The notes under the pieces were generated by a model, which made no database searches, was not told the DNA's origin, and saw nothing but the letters and a program-made list of their open reading frames with translations. From Lacibacter cauensis (lineage in GTDB: Bacteria; Bacteroidota; Bacteroidia; Chitinophagales; Chitinophagaceae): DNA of 64,000 nt. The DNA is taken from NCBI RefSeq assembly GCF_007830055.1, contig NZ_VLLE01000002.1:1-64000 (forward strand). The letters are read 5' to 3'. Position numbers and translations under genes: made by a program. Shown piece after piece: positions 48,802-58,767 of the stretch (position 1 is the stretch's first letter; the number at the start of each line of letters is the position of its first letter).

Positions 48802-49866
48802 ATGGTTGGCGCATTGGATATTTCAATAACAAAATCTGAAACAAGTAAACTCGGCACGCTTGATCTGGCCAATATTCCTTTTGGAAAATATTTTACCGAT
48901 CACATGTTGGTTGCCGATTATGAAAATGGTGAGTGGAAAAACGTATCCATTCAACCTTACGCACCGATTACGATTTCACCGGCAAATGCTGCCATCCATT
49001 ACGGACAAAGTATTTTCGAGGGTATTAAAGCATACCGCCATGAAAATGGTGAAGCATATATCTTCCGTCCATTTGATAATTATAAGCGGTTCAATAAATC
49101 GGCAGAACGTATGCAGATGCCTGCAGTGCCTGAAGAAATTTTTATTGAAGGCATGCGTAAGTTGATTGAGATTGATAAAGACTGGATTCCTGCCAAGAAA
49201 GATCATTCGTTGTACATCCGTCCGTTTATGTTTGCGAACGATGATGTAATTGGTGTGAAGCCGAGCGATAAGTATAAGTTCATGGTTATTCTTTGTCCTA
49301 CCGGTCCTTATTATGCTGTACCGATGAAGATTTATGTAGAAGAACATTTTGTACGTGCAGTGCCCGGTGGTGTTGGCTTTGCAAAAGCAGCGGGTAACTA
49401 CGGTTCATCGATGTACCCCACCAACGAAGCCAAGAAAAAAGGCTACGACCAGGTGTTGTGGACAGATGCGGTAGAGCACAAATACTTACAGGAGTTTGGT
49501 ATGATGAATGGATTTGTGATTATTGGTAATACTGCCATTACACCAAACTTAGATGAAGGAACCATACTTGCCGGTGTTACAAGAGATACGGTGATTACCA
49601 TTTTAAAAGAGATTGGTTTAACAGTTGAAGAAAGACCCATCAGCATTCACGAAGTGGTGGACGCTTACCAGAACGGTACATTGAAAGAAGTGTTTGGTAC
49701 AGGTACAGCGGCAACTATTTCCATGATCAAAGAATTATGTTACAAAGACAATGTAATGACTTTTGATACGGATAGCTGGACTATTTCTCCCGAAGTGAAG
49801 AAGCGCTTAACTGATATTCGTGAAGGAAGAGCAGCTGATACACATGAGTGGTTATATAAAATTTAA
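48802..49866 (+). CDS. ilvE: branched-chain amino acid aminotransferase
   Basis: 354-residue class IV aminotransferase (BCAT), last step of Val, Leu and Ile synthesis using PLP. HYGQSIFEGIKAYR (about 73-86), the Lys-bearing FAKAAGNYGSS (about 193-203), the segment LQEFGMMNGFVII and the GTGTAATISMI PLP-phosphate loop are present. The length fits the eukaryote-like BCAT group. It is divergent from the rdgB operon, with 65 bp between starts. Confidence 0.95.
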   Translation: MVGALDISITKSETSKLGTLDLANIPFGKYFTDHMLVADYENGEWKNVSIQPYAPITISPANAAIHYGQSIFEGIKAYRHENGEAYIFRPFDNYKRFNKSAERMQMPAVPEEIFIEGMRKLIEIDKDWIPAKKDHSLYIRPFMFANDDVIGVKPSDKYKFMVILCPTGPYYAVPMKIYVEEHFVRAVPGGVGFAKAAGNYGSSMYPTNEAKKKGYDQVLWTDAVEHKYLQEFGMMNGFVIIGNTAITPNLDEGTILAGVTRDTVITILKEIGLTVEERPISIHEVVDAYQNGTLKEVFGTGTAATISMIKELCYKDNVMTFDTDSWTISPEVKKRLTDIREGRAADTHEWLYKI

Positions 49867-49887
49867 ACAGTACTGTAATAGAAAGAG

Positions 49888-49918
49888 AAAAGCGGCTTTG
49901 GAAGAAGCCGCTTTTTTG
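49888..49918 (+). terminator. ilvE terminator
   Basis: Stem aaaagcggctt/aagccgctttt with a 6-nt loop and T tail. Confidence 0.92.
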
Positions 49919-49998
49919 TTTTTGGCTTTTTAGTACTTTACATTTTCTATAATCAACGACTATTATTATCGGATATCAGCAATTAAATGCAGTAGCAA

Positions 49999-50408
49999 AT
50001 GGTCAAACTGAACAAAAGAAAAAAGGATCGGAACATAAGAATCACCTTTATTTCTATAATTGGCTTGGCAGTAATCATATTAATATTCTTTAGAACTTCA
50101 GATGAGAACTCTTTAGAAAAACATGGTTATATAGGTAACGCCCATATTTACCTTGTTAACCGAGGCTCTTTAAAAGGTCGGAAAATTGTAATTAAATATT
50201 ATTTTGACTATAACGGAAAAAAATATACGGAGGTTTAGATTCATGGCTTTCCTATAGAATAAGATCTAGGCTATTAAATAATAAATTTCCCGTGTTAATT
50301 GATAGTACAAATCCGGAAAATAATGTTCTGCTAGTTTCCCCTTACTGGTGGCGTAAAATAAATTTAGAAATGCCAGATTCAATAAAGTGGATCACTTCAA
50401 ATTATTGA
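49999..50408 (+). pseudogene. frameshifted small membrane protein gene
   Basis: The first frame codes for 79 residues: a basic N-terminus, one helix (about 14-31, ITFISIIGLAVIILIFF) and a beta-rich start (GNAHIYLVNRG, KIVIKYYFDYNGKKY), then stops at 50236. The next frame continues without a stop through FPVLIDSTNPENNVLLVSPY and WWRKINLEMPDSIKWI to a stop at 50406. The two halves join smoothly if the A7 run at 50217-50223 had eight A, giving about 136 residues. Small Bacteroidota proteins of this shape end in similar PV-DS-NP sequences. It is either a decayed gene, a sequencing error or frameshifting at the A run. Confidence 0.65.
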
Positions 50409-50626
50409 TATCCTTCTTCCCGGCAACGTATGCCAATAGATGCAGCCGATTGTTTGTATTATGATAGTTGGGACGTTGCGTACTACGAAGAAGAAGTTTA
50501 TAGTTAGGATGAGTTATAAAATGTTTATATACTTACACGCAACGTCCTCCCCAAACTGGTTAATAAAATTGCAATTAATAGCATGGAGAGATGTTGCTGG
50601 GAAAGTAGCTATAATGTTGTGAAAAT
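50409..50626. other. AT-rich stretch without a recognised gene
   Basis: Between the broken gene and the terminator. A 60-codon frame at 50440-50622 has no start context, domain or homology that can be recognised. Confidence 0.5.
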
Positions 50627-50657
50627 AGAAAGGCGACTGCTAAGTCGCCTTTCTTAT
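50627..50657. terminator. terminator of the PKD-repeat gene
   Basis: 12-bp stem agaaaggcgact/agtcgcctttct with loop gcta. It is T-rich on the minus strand side (ctattttc) and on the plus side (tatttt), so it may act both ways. Confidence 0.88.
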
Positions 50658-50658
50658 T

Positions 50659-53600
50659 TTATCTGATCAATGTAATTGTTCCCTGCATTCTAAACACGGC
50701 ACCATCGCCACAAATAACATCCGTAATATAGGTATACACGCCCGGGCCTTGCTCATAACCATTCATGGTTCCATCCCAGCCAACAGCAGGATTGTTACCT
50801 TGAATATTTTCTCTTGTATAAACTGGTTTACCCCAGCGATCGTATACAATGATGCGTCTTATTTTATCTACACCATCACCCATTACAAAGAAGCGGTCAT
50901 TACGTCCGTCGTTGTTGGGTGTAAACGAGTTCGGAATATAAATTCGTCCGGCCAAACAACCCACCAACACCGTTACACTATCAATCGATTTGCAGCCTGC
51001 AATATTGCTTACTTCAACAGCATACGTAGTATTGTTTTTTGGTGTGGCTACAGGGTTGGCGCAGGTTGTACAGCTTAATGTATTTGATGGCGACCAGTTG
51101 TACGAAATAACATCAGAAGAACCGATTGCAAGTAGCTGTGCCGATGTGCCACCCAATATTACTGTATCGTTACCTGCATTAACCGTTGGGTAATTGTACA
51201 CATATACTGTGACAGTTTTGGTGTCGGTGAAACAATTATCAGTATCGGCACCAGTGACCGTATAGGTAGTCGTTGTTGTTGGTGTTGCCAACGGATTTGC
51301 TGCAGTGGTACTGCTTAACCCGGCTAGAGGAGTCCAATTATAAAGTTCGGCACCAGTTGCTGTAAGTCTGATACTTTCGCCCACACACAATGTATCGCCT
51401 GCACTAACTGTGATGTTAAACGGCTTGCGTACACGAATAACTATGGAATCGCTGTTGCTGCAACCTTGCGGGGTAGAACCTGTAACACGGTACACAATAT
51501 TGTTGGTTGGTGTTGAAACCGGATTGGTACAGTTGGTACAACTTAAATCGGTTCCGGGACTCCACAAGTAGGTTGATGCGCCGGATGGGTTTAACACAAA
51601 GCTGCTGCCCAGACAAATGGTGGTGTCTTTACCTGCATCGATGGTTGGTGTTTGATTAACGATAACTGTTGTTGATGTACTGTCGGTACAACCGCTGCTG
51701 TTGGTTGTAATGAACCATGCCGGATAAGAGCCAGCTGTCGTTATAGAGAAGTTCGACAGGTTTTGTGTGGTAATAATTCTGTTATCGATCTTCCACATCC
51801 AACTGACAGCAGAGGTATCCGGATTTGCAATACTGCCATTGAGATTAACCAATGCCGGGCTACAGTAGGTGGTTGTACCGGTAATGATTGGTTGTGGTGT
51901 TGCAACCACTTTTATCAGTTGCGGTTTGGTAATAGTGTTGGTACAACCATTTACTGTATTAATGGTTAACGTAACATCGTACACACCTGTACTGCTGTAA
52001 TTGTGCGATGGGTTACGCAAGTTGCTGGTAGTACCATCGCCGAAATTCCAGAGATAGCTGCTGACTATATCTGCTGTAACAGATGAATCTCTGAATTGAA
52101 CTGTACCGTTATCGCACAAAACAGTTTTGTCAAAACTAAAGTCCGGTTTTGAACCGAATATTTTAATGGTATCAACGCCGATCAATGGTGTTAAACAACC
52201 TTGTGTATCCTGCAACAAAACTTTCGGTACATAAAAGCCCGGGTATTGATAATTGAAGGCAACAATTGAATCGGTTGAAAACAAGGTATTGCCATCGCCA
52301 AAATCCCAAAGATATTTTACTTCGTTATTGGATGTTACAGCAAAGTTTACCTGCATCGGGAAACAACCTGTAATTGGAGTGTAGGTAAGATTGGCAACTG
52401 TGTTCGATAATACACGAATGCGCATTTGCTTTCTGTCGATACAACCACCGGCCGATGTTACGGTTAATGTAACAATGTAATCGTTGGGGATTGCATAAGA
52501 GTAAGATGGATTTGCTGCGGTAGATGTGTTGCCATCGCCAAAATCCCATAGTACGGTTTTATAAAATGTGGATGTATTGGTAAACTGTACCTGCAACGGC
52601 GGACAAATTGTAAACGTATCGCTGGCAATGAAATCAGCTTTCGGTACATCAACCGTGATGTAGTTTGTTTTGACAATGGAATCAACACAACCAATTGCTT
52701 CACGGCCGATGAGTTTAACCGTGTACTTACCGGTTGCTGTATAACTGTGTGTTGGGTTTAAAGCGGTTGAAGTAGTACCATCGCCAAAATCCCAGGTATA
52801 GCTCAGGTTGTTGCCAGATGATGTATTGATGAATTGTACAGATCCGTTGGGACAAGACAAGGTATCAACCGCATAAAAATTAATCTTCGATTCAAATATG
52901 TCGAGGATTGGTCCGCCTAAAGTACTATCTACACACCCGTACGAATCCGTTACAATCAATTTCGGGAAATAAGTTGATGCTGTGGTATATGTGTGCTGAA
53001 CAGGAGAAGTGGGGCTTGTTAATGTGTTGCCATCGCCAAACTGCCAGTTATAACTTGTAATCGGGTGCAGGCCATCGGTTATGCTTGTGCTGGTAAAATT
53101 AACTGCCTGGCCAACGCATTGCGGATTAGGTAATGCAGTAAAGGATGGAGTAGGACCATACACATTCAGCACTTTTGTAACACTGTCTTTACAACCATTG
53201 ATATCCGTAACAACGAGCTTAACTGTATAGTTTCCGATTGCTGTATACGCATAACTAAACGATGCAGTTGTTCTTACCGAACCATCACCAAGATCCCACG
53301 ACCATGCAGATACATTTGCAGGATTAATGTTGCCTGCAGAAAAATTAAATGATTGCAAACGGCATCTTGCATTCTGATCGGTTGTTATAACGGGAGCAAG
53401 ATTGTAGAAGTTGATCGCTTGGCTGGTTGAATTTGTACAAGCTCCGTTTGTAACGGTAAGTGTTGCCGTATAAACACCGGGTGCGGCATAGGTATGCGTT
53501 GGGTTACTTGCATTTGACGTATTACCATCGCCAAAGTTCCATGCGTATGTTACTGCACCGTTTGAGTTGTCTACAAACGAAACGCTTGAGCTGCTGGTAC

Positions 53601-55482
53601 AATCGTAGTTAACGGTAAAGTTTGCAATAGGCGGAAGAATATTGATGTAGCTTGTTTTTGTAATGGTATCGGGGCAACCGTTTTTAATGGCAATCAGCCG
53701 CACCGTCATTGGGCCTGCTTTTGTATAAGCGTAAGATGGGTTTTGCTGTGTACTGGTACCATTATCGCCAAAATCCCATCGCCATTCGTCGGGTGAGCCG
53801 GTGCTTTGGTCGGTAAATACAATGGGTTGGCCTGCACAACTCGAAAGCGGTGCCGCAGAAAAATTTGCCGTTGGTTTGGTACCTGTCTTCACACCATTCA
53901 CATAACTGATGGTTTCGGTACAACCTGAACTTGTGGTGATTGTTAAGCGAACGGTATAACTGCCTTGATTGGGATAAAGATGACTGGGGAACTGTTGTGT
54001 GGAGGTGCCACCATCACCAAAATCCCACAACCACGCTACAACCGAATCAATTGAAGTAACAATGGGCGTTGGCCTGAATGTATACGGGAAACAACCTCCG
54101 CCCGGCATATTGGCAATGGCTACCACCGGTTTTTGTATCCGTATGAAATCTGTTTTTGTTACAGAGCCGCTGCAACCAGCAGACAAAGTAATGTTTAACC
54201 GAACAGTATAGTTTCCTTCGGCTGTATAGGTATGACTGGGGTTTTGCAAGGTAGAAGTTGTGCCGTCGCCAAAATCCCAGAACCATTGTTTAACGCCCGG
54301 AGTATTGTTCGAAAAGTTAACAGTAAAAGGTGCTTTACACGAAACTGAATCATTAACAGTAATTGTTGGTACCGGATTATTAATGATGTTAATGGTTTTG
54401 ATCGCTGAGTCAATACAGTTGCCGTAATTATTAACAAGCTTAACGGTGTAGGTGCCAGTTGTGTTGAAGATTTTTATTGGGTTAGCCGCAATGGAAGTTG
54501 TTCCATCTCCAAAATACCAGGTAACAGCATTTGATAGGGGCATTGACTGATTGGTGAATTTTACCGTGTCGCCAATACAAACACTATCTCTGAAACTGAA
54601 GTTGGAGTTGAAATTACCAATACTCATTTGGTTATTCTTGGTAATGGTATCAATACAACCTTGATCACTTTCGGCAATTAACCGAACATTAAACGTGCCT
54701 GCTGTATTATATGTATGAACCGGGTTTGTGCTGGTTGAGTTACCACCATCACCGAAATCCCATTTATAAGTTACAGTACCGGGACCGGTGGTTAGGTTGG
54801 TGAACGTGATCGCCTCTGGCGGTTTACAATTAACGGGCGAGCTGGCACTGAAATCGGCCTTAACGCCTGTTGTCACCCTGATAAAGGAAGATTTGACCAA
54901 TAAGGAAAAACAACCATTACTGTTGGTTACTTTCAACGCAACATTATAATTACCGCTGTTATAATATACATGATAAGGATTTTGTGCGGTGCTGGTGGTA
55001 CCATCACCGAAGTCCCATTCCCACGAGGTAATGGTGCCACCGGATGTTGCCACAGAGTTATCAGTAAACTGCACCCTTAGTGGAAAACAGCCAACAGAAC
55101 TGGTGGAAGTTGAAAAAGCAACCTGCGGCGGTTGCAAAACATTAATATAATTTGTTTTTACAAGCGAATCCTTGCCTGCCGCATTGGTAATAATCAGTTT
55201 TACGGTATAAATGCCCGGAGTTAAATAAGTAGTGGAGGGGTTTTGTTGGGTTGAAATGGTTCCGTTACCTAAATCCCATCGCCATCCTGTTGGCCCTCCG
55301 GTAGATTCATCGGTAAAATTTACGAGCAAGGGAGCACAGCCGCTGGTAGGGGAGGCTTTAAATGCTGTGGTTAATTGACTCCATGCCGGAACTGCAGCCG
55401 ATACAATCAGCAGGAATAGTGCAATAAACCGCTTGATTGCACCTGAATTTGGTGGTGTTACGTCAGCCTTGAGTTTTGTCAT
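50659..55482 (-). CDS. giant secreted PKD-repeat protein with T9SS type B C-terminal domain
   Basis: 1607 residues. A signal peptide (about 17-36, ending AWSQ) is followed by 14 clear PKD domains of about 80 residues, each with a W-x-(F/L)GDG-type core (for example WEWDFGDGTTSTAQNP), and a fifteenth degenerate one lacking FGDG. Three Ig-like units then follow (SAGDTLCVGES, NAGNDTVILGG type). The last about 90 residues open IPNSFTPNNDGRNDRF and end GTITLIR, the gliding-motility-associated C-terminal domain that directs type IX secretion to the cell surface. An adhesin or surface-layer role is likely. The PKD units are also visible in DNA as near copies of ccatcgccaaaatccca about every 245 bp. 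Confidence 0.92.
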   Translation of the reverse strand: MTKLKADVTPPNSGAIKRFIALFLLIVSAAVPAWSQLTTAFKASPTSGCAPLLVNFTDESTGGPTGWRWDLGNGTISTQQNPSTTYLTPGIYTVKLIITNAAGKDSLVKTNYINVLQPPQVAFSTSTSSVGCFPLRVQFTDNSVATSGGTITSWEWDFGDGTTSTAQNPYHVYYNSGNYNVALKVTNSNGCFSLLVKSSFIRVTTGVKADFSASSPVNCKPPEAITFTNLTTGPGTVTYKWDFGDGGNSTSTNPVHTYNTAGTFNVRLIAESDQGCIDTITKNNQMSIGNFNSNFSFRDSVCIGDTVKFTNQSMPLSNAVTWYFGDGTTSIAANPIKIFNTTGTYTVKLVNNYGNCIDSAIKTINIINNPVPTITVNDSVSCKAPFTVNFSNNTPGVKQWFWDFGDGTTSTLQNPSHTYTAEGNYTVRLNITLSAGCSGSVTKTDFIRIQKPVVAIANMPGGGCFPYTFRPTPIVTSIDSVVAWLWDFGDGGTSTQQFPSHLYPNQGSYTVRLTITTSSGCTETISYVNGVKTGTKPTANFSAAPLSSCAGQPIVFTDQSTGSPDEWRWDFGDNGTSTQQNPSYAYTKAGPMTVRLIAIKNGCPDTITKTSYINILPPIANFTVNYDCTSSSSVSFVDNSNGAVTYAWNFGDGNTSNASNPTHTYAAPGVYTATLTVTNGACTNSTSQAINFYNLAPVITTDQNARCRLQSFNFSAGNINPANVSAWSWDLGDGSVRTTASFSYAYTAIGNYTVKLVVTDINGCKDSVTKVLNVYGPTPSFTALPNPQCVGQAVNFTSTSITDGLHPITSYNWQFGDGNTLTSPTSPVQHTYTTASTYFPKLIVTDSYGCVDSTLGGPILDIFESKINFYAVDTLSCPNGSVQFINTSSGNNLSYTWDFGDGTTSTALNPTHSYTATGKYTVKLIGREAIGCVDSIVKTNYITVDVPKADFIASDTFTICPPLQVQFTNTSTFYKTVLWDFGDGNTSTAANPSYSYAIPNDYIVTLTVTSAGGCIDRKQMRIRVLSNTVANLTYTPITGCFPMQVNFAVTSNNEVKYLWDFGDGNTLFSTDSIVAFNYQYPGFYVPKVLLQDTQGCLTPLIGVDTIKIFGSKPDFSFDKTVLCDNGTVQFRDSSVTADIVSSYLWNFGDGTTSNLRNPSHNYSSTGVYDVTLTINTVNGCTNTITKPQLIKVVATPQPIITGTTTYCSPALVNLNGSIANPDTSAVSWMWKIDNRIITTQNLSNFSITTAGSYPAWFITTNSSGCTDSTSTTVIVNQTPTIDAGKDTTICLGSSFVLNPSGASTYLWSPGTDLSCTNCTNPVSTPTNNIVYRVTGSTPQGCSNSDSIVIRVRKPFNITVSAGDTLCVGESIRLTATGAELYNWTPLAGLSSTTAANPLATPTTTTTYTVTGADTDNCFTDTKTVTVYVYNYPTVNAGNDTVILGGTSAQLLAIGSSDVISYNWSPSNTLSCTTCANPVATPKNNTTYAVEVSNIAGCKSIDSVTVLVGCLAGRIYIPNSFTPNNDGRNDRFFVMGDGVDKIRRIIVYDRWGKPVYTRENIQGNNPAVGWDGTMNGYEQGPGVYTYITDVICGDGAVFRMQGTITLIR

Positions 55483-55703
55483 ATAATATTCGGCCTTTAC
55501 TGATCGAAATGTGCGATATTGGGAGTAAAGCTGTATGTACTAACAAATATAGCTTTCATTTTCAGTATTTTATAATAATCAGGTCGTGAATTTAGTTTTG
55601 ATTTTTACGCCCGTTTATTCATAAACGCAAAACCATGAGGAATCATATCTCAAAAAAAAGTTTAGTTATTTACATTTATGTGAACAGAAAACTGCGAAAG
55701 TTT

Positions 55704-55734
55704 TTTGTAGTTTAATTGTGTACTCCTACCTTTG
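55704..55734 (+). promoter_or_regulatory. rpsL-rpsG promoter
   Basis: TTTG at 55704-55707, 19 bp, then TACCTTTG at 55727-55734, 26 bp before the rpsL ATG. Full consensus match. Confidence 0.83.
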
Positions 55735-55760
55735 CCGTCCGAAAAATAATAAGGTAAGGA

Positions 55761-56141
55761 ATGCCTACAATACAACAATTAGTAAGAAAAGGAAGAGAAA
55801 TCATCAGGGCAAAAAGTAAATCCCGTGCGTTGGATGCATGCCCGTTCCGCAGAGGTGTTTGTACACGTGTGTACACAACTACGCCTAAAAAGCCAAACTC
55901 GGCTCTGCGTAAAGTAGCAAAAGTGCGTTTAACCAACAAAGTGGAGGTAATTGCCTACATCCCGGGTGAAGGGCACAACCTGCAGGAGCACTCAATCGTA
56001 TTGGTGCGTGGCGGTCGTGTTAAGGATCTTCCTGGTGTACGTTACCATATCGTTCGTGGTTCGCTCGATACTGCCGGTGTAAAAGACCGTAAGAAGAGCC
56101 GTTCTAAGTACGGTACTAAGAAAGAAAAAGCTAAAAAATAA
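55761..56141 (+). CDS. rpsL: 30S ribosomal protein S12
   Basis: 126-residue S12, a decoding-centre protein. The conserved [19 protein letters not shown] block has Lys43, and [10 protein letters not shown] and [10 protein letters not shown] are normal, so the usual streptomycin-resistance positions look wild type. It has its own promoter. rpsG follows after 38 bp. Confidence 0.98.
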   Translation: MPTIQQLVRKGREIIRAKSKSRALDACPFRRGVCTRVYTTTPKKPNSALRKVAKVRLTNKVEVIAYIPGEGHNLQEHSIVLVRGGRVKDLPGVRYHIVRGSLDTAGVKDRKKSRSKYGTKKEKAKK

Positions 56142-56179
56142 TCCTTCGGCTCTTTTAAGAGTCTTAAAATAACAGTACA

Positions 56180-56647
56180 ATGAGGAAGACGAAACCTAAA
56201 AAGATAGCGCTGGCGCCAGATCCAAAGTTTAACGATGCACTGGTAACACGTTTTGTAAACAACCTGATGTGGCAGGGTAAAAAAAGCACTGCTTTCACCA
56301 TCTTCTACGATGCAATTGATAAGGTTGCAAAAACAACCGGCGAAGACGGTTATGAAGTTTGGAAAAAAGCAATTGCAAATGTTACCCCTGCGGTAGAAGT
56401 ACGCAGCCGTCGTATCGGTGGTGCTACTTTCCAGATTCCTTCTGAGGTTCGTGCCGACAGAAAGATCTCTTTAAGCATCAAATGGCTGGTTCGTTACAGC
56501 CGTGAGCGTAACGGTCGCAGCATGGCTGATAAATTAGCTAACGAAATCGTAAGCGCAAGCAAGGGTGAAGGTGGTGCTTTCAAAAAGAAAGAAGATACAC
56601 ACCGTATGGCTGAAGCGAATAAAGCTTTCGCACACTTCAGAGCTTAA
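56180..56647 (+). CDS. rpsG: 30S ribosomal protein S7
   Basis: 155-residue S7, which nucleates assembly of the 30S head. Conserved segments are [16 protein letters not shown] (about 74-89) and [11 protein letters not shown], with [11 protein letters not shown] at the end. It is co-transcribed with rpsL and followed by a strong terminator, so fusA is not in the same transcript. Confidence 0.97.
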   Translation: MRKTKPKKIALAPDPKFNDALVTRFVNNLMWQGKKSTAFTIFYDAIDKVAKTTGEDGYEVWKKAIANVTPAVEVRSRRIGGATFQIPSEVRADRKISLSIKWLVRYSRERNGRSMADKLANEIVSASKGEGGAFKKKEDTHRMAEANKAFAHFRA

Positions 56648-56668
56648 TTTTTGTAAGATCATATTTTT

Positions 56669-56699
56669 AAAAGTCCCTCCATTTGGAGGGACTTTTTTT
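56669..56699 (+). terminator. rpsL-rpsG terminator
   Basis: Stem aaaagtccctcc/ggagggactttt with loop attt, then T7. Confidence 0.93.
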
Positions 56700-56890
56700 A
56701 TGTTCCTGCATCAGATATCGTTATATCTGCACGGTTATAAATCCGAATCGCCTAATTTCAATTACTCCCTTTTTTTATTTATCGGTTGGGAATATATTTG
56801 ACAGGAAACCATGGTTGACCGCCCATTAAAAGCCTGTGGTGAAATCAAACACGATAACCACTCTAATCTAAACAACAATTCCCTGTGAAT

Positions 56891-58762
56891 ATGCGAGTTC
56901 ATTTTTTGTTTGTTGCCTGTTTACTGATGTTTCAGTTATCTGCTGCAGCACAGGAAACGGAGGATGATAATATTTCCATAGTAAAATCAATACGTTCATT
57001 CAGGTTTGTAAAAGGCACGGTTGATAATCCTGTAGTTATTAAAGAGGAGCATAGCCGTATGTTTACCTGTAACAAGTATCGTACGGATGTACCCGTGGTA
57101 GAGCTCTTTAATATCATTGAAACGATCGATGAGGTAGATATACGTGTTGATGGTTCGAAACGCCATGGTATTGTACCAGCTTATGAGTATTACAATCGTG
57201 ATGGCATTTTCTACTCCGATGAGCAGGTTTGCTACTTTACATTGCCTGTTTCAAAGATTGGCAATAAATCAGAAGTAACCCTCAAAAAGACAATCAAAGA
57301 CCCTAGGTATTTTACGAATATTTTTTTCACGGAAGGCTATGCTATTAATGAACAGGAAATTAAACTATACGTACCCGCCTGGGTTAGTCTTGACATAAAA
57401 GAATATCATTTCGGCAAGTATAACATCCGCAAATCTGTATCGCAGGAAAGCGGCGAAACTGTTTATACTTTTTTGATGAATAATATTCCCAAGTTTAAAC
57501 AAGAATCATCGGCACCCGGCTTGACCTATTATGCACCACATATTCTTGTGCTTTGTAAATCGGCTCAACCAAAAGACGTTCCTTACACTTATTTTAAAAC
57601 CGTAAAAGAACAGTACGAGTGGTATCAAAGTCTTGTAAAGACAATTGGTGATGATGAAAAAATCGTAAAAGAAAAAGCAGAAGAGATCGTAAAAGGGATC
57701 AGCAATGATGAAGAAAAAGTAAAAAAGATATTTCAATGGGTGCAAGACAATATACGTTACATCGCTTTTGAAAATGGGATAGCAGGGTTTAAGCCTGAAA
57801 AAGCCCAGGAGGTGTTGCGAAAAAAATATGGCGACTGTAAAGGCATGGCTAATTTACTTACAGTTATGTTACGTTCAATTAAATTAGATGCACGCCGGTG
57901 CTGGATTGGTACAAAGCATATTGCATACGATTACAGCACGCCTTCTCTTTCGGTAGATAATCACATGATCTGTGCATGGATGAAAGACGGGAAACCGGTT
58001 TATTTAGATGCAACAGAAAAGTATATTGGTTTTGGAGAAATTGCTGAACGGATTCAAGGACGCCAGACACTTATTGAAAATGGGAATCAATACCTGCTGG
58101 AAAAAGTACCCGTTGCCAGTTACTTACAGAATACGTCTACTGAAAAACGAAAGTTAGTGATTGAAGGTAATAATCTGAGAGGCCATATAACGCATGTATG
58201 GAAAGGCGAAAATAAAGAGTGGCTGTTAAATGCACTTACAGACATTAAACAGGATAAACAGGAAAATGCCCTGAAACAATTTCTTGCTGAAGGTGAGAGC
58301 GGTTTCGAAATAAGTAATTTGAAGATCACGAACCTTGCCGATTACAATAATGATCTGAAGATTGAGTATGATGTTTTGTGGAAAAATGCAGTATCGGTAT
58401 TTGATAAAGATGCTTACCTGAGCATTGATAACAGGGTGAATTTTAAAGACTTTAAAATTGATACGGATAAACGAACCTTGCCCTATTGGCTGCAGTTTAA
58501 AAATAATCTTGTGTTTGAAATTGAGTTAGTACTCCCTTCAGATAAAGTTGTATCCGAATTGCCTGAAAAGATAAATATTAAACAGCCGGGGTATAGTTTT
58601 TATGCAGCTTATACAAACGAAGCGGGGAAGATCAATTACCGTAGTGAGATCATTATTAACAACGCAGAAATTGTTCCGGAAAATTTCTCACAGTGGAACA
58701 AAGACATTAAGCAGCTTACAGATTTTTATGACCAGCAATTAGTACTTACCTCTAAAAAATAA
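56891..58762 (+). CDS. secreted DUF3857/transglutaminase-like protein, catalytic triad present
   Basis: 623 residues. A signal peptide (about 1-18, ending SAAAQ) leads into an N-terminal DUF3857 domain and a transglutaminase-like domain. The triad is visible: Cys316 in YGDCKGMANLL, His358 in VDNHMICAW and Asp373 in YLDATEK. The C-terminal about 230 residues are beta-rich. Such proteins act as periplasmic peptidases or cross-linking enzymes; the substrate is unknown. A GTG two codons upstream is possible, but ATG at 56891 starts the signal. The related gene follows after 5 bp. Confidence 0.88.
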   Translation: MRVHFLFVACLLMFQLSAAAQETEDDNISIVKSIRSFRFVKGTVDNPVVIKEEHSRMFTCNKYRTDVPVVELFNIIETIDEVDIRVDGSKRHGIVPAYEYYNRDGIFYSDEQVCYFTLPVSKIGNKSEVTLKKTIKDPRYFTNIFFTEGYAINEQEIKLYVPAWVSLDIKEYHFGKYNIRKSVSQESGETVYTFLMNNIPKFKQESSAPGLTYYAPHILVLCKSAQPKDVPYTYFKTVKEQYEWYQSLVKTIGDDEKIVKEKAEEIVKGISNDEEKVKKIFQWVQDNIRYIAFENGIAGFKPEKAQEVLRKKYGDCKGMANLLTVMLRSIKLDARRCWIGTKHIAYDYSTPSLSVDNHMICAWMKDGKPVYLDATEKYIGFGEIAERIQGRQTLIENGNQYLLEKVPVASYLQNTSTEKRKLVIEGNNLRGHITHVWKGENKEWLLNALTDIKQDKQENALKQFLAEGESGFEISNLKITNLADYNNDLKIEYDVLWKNAVSVFDKDAYLSIDNRVNFKDFKIDTDKRTLPYWLQFKNNLVFEIELVLPSDKVVSELPEKINIKQPGYSFYAAYTNEAGKINYRSEIIINNAEIVPENFSQWNKDIKQLTDFYDQQLVLTSKK

Positions 58763-58767
58763 CCATC

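Noticed and set aside
50440-50622. 60-codon frame in the AT-rich gap
   Set aside because: No promoter, domain or plausible composition; not supported as a gene.
50659-55482. Regularly spaced repeats suggestive of a CRISPR or satellite array
   Set aside because: They are codons of the conserved FGDG core of PKD domains at about 245-bp intervals within one open frame.
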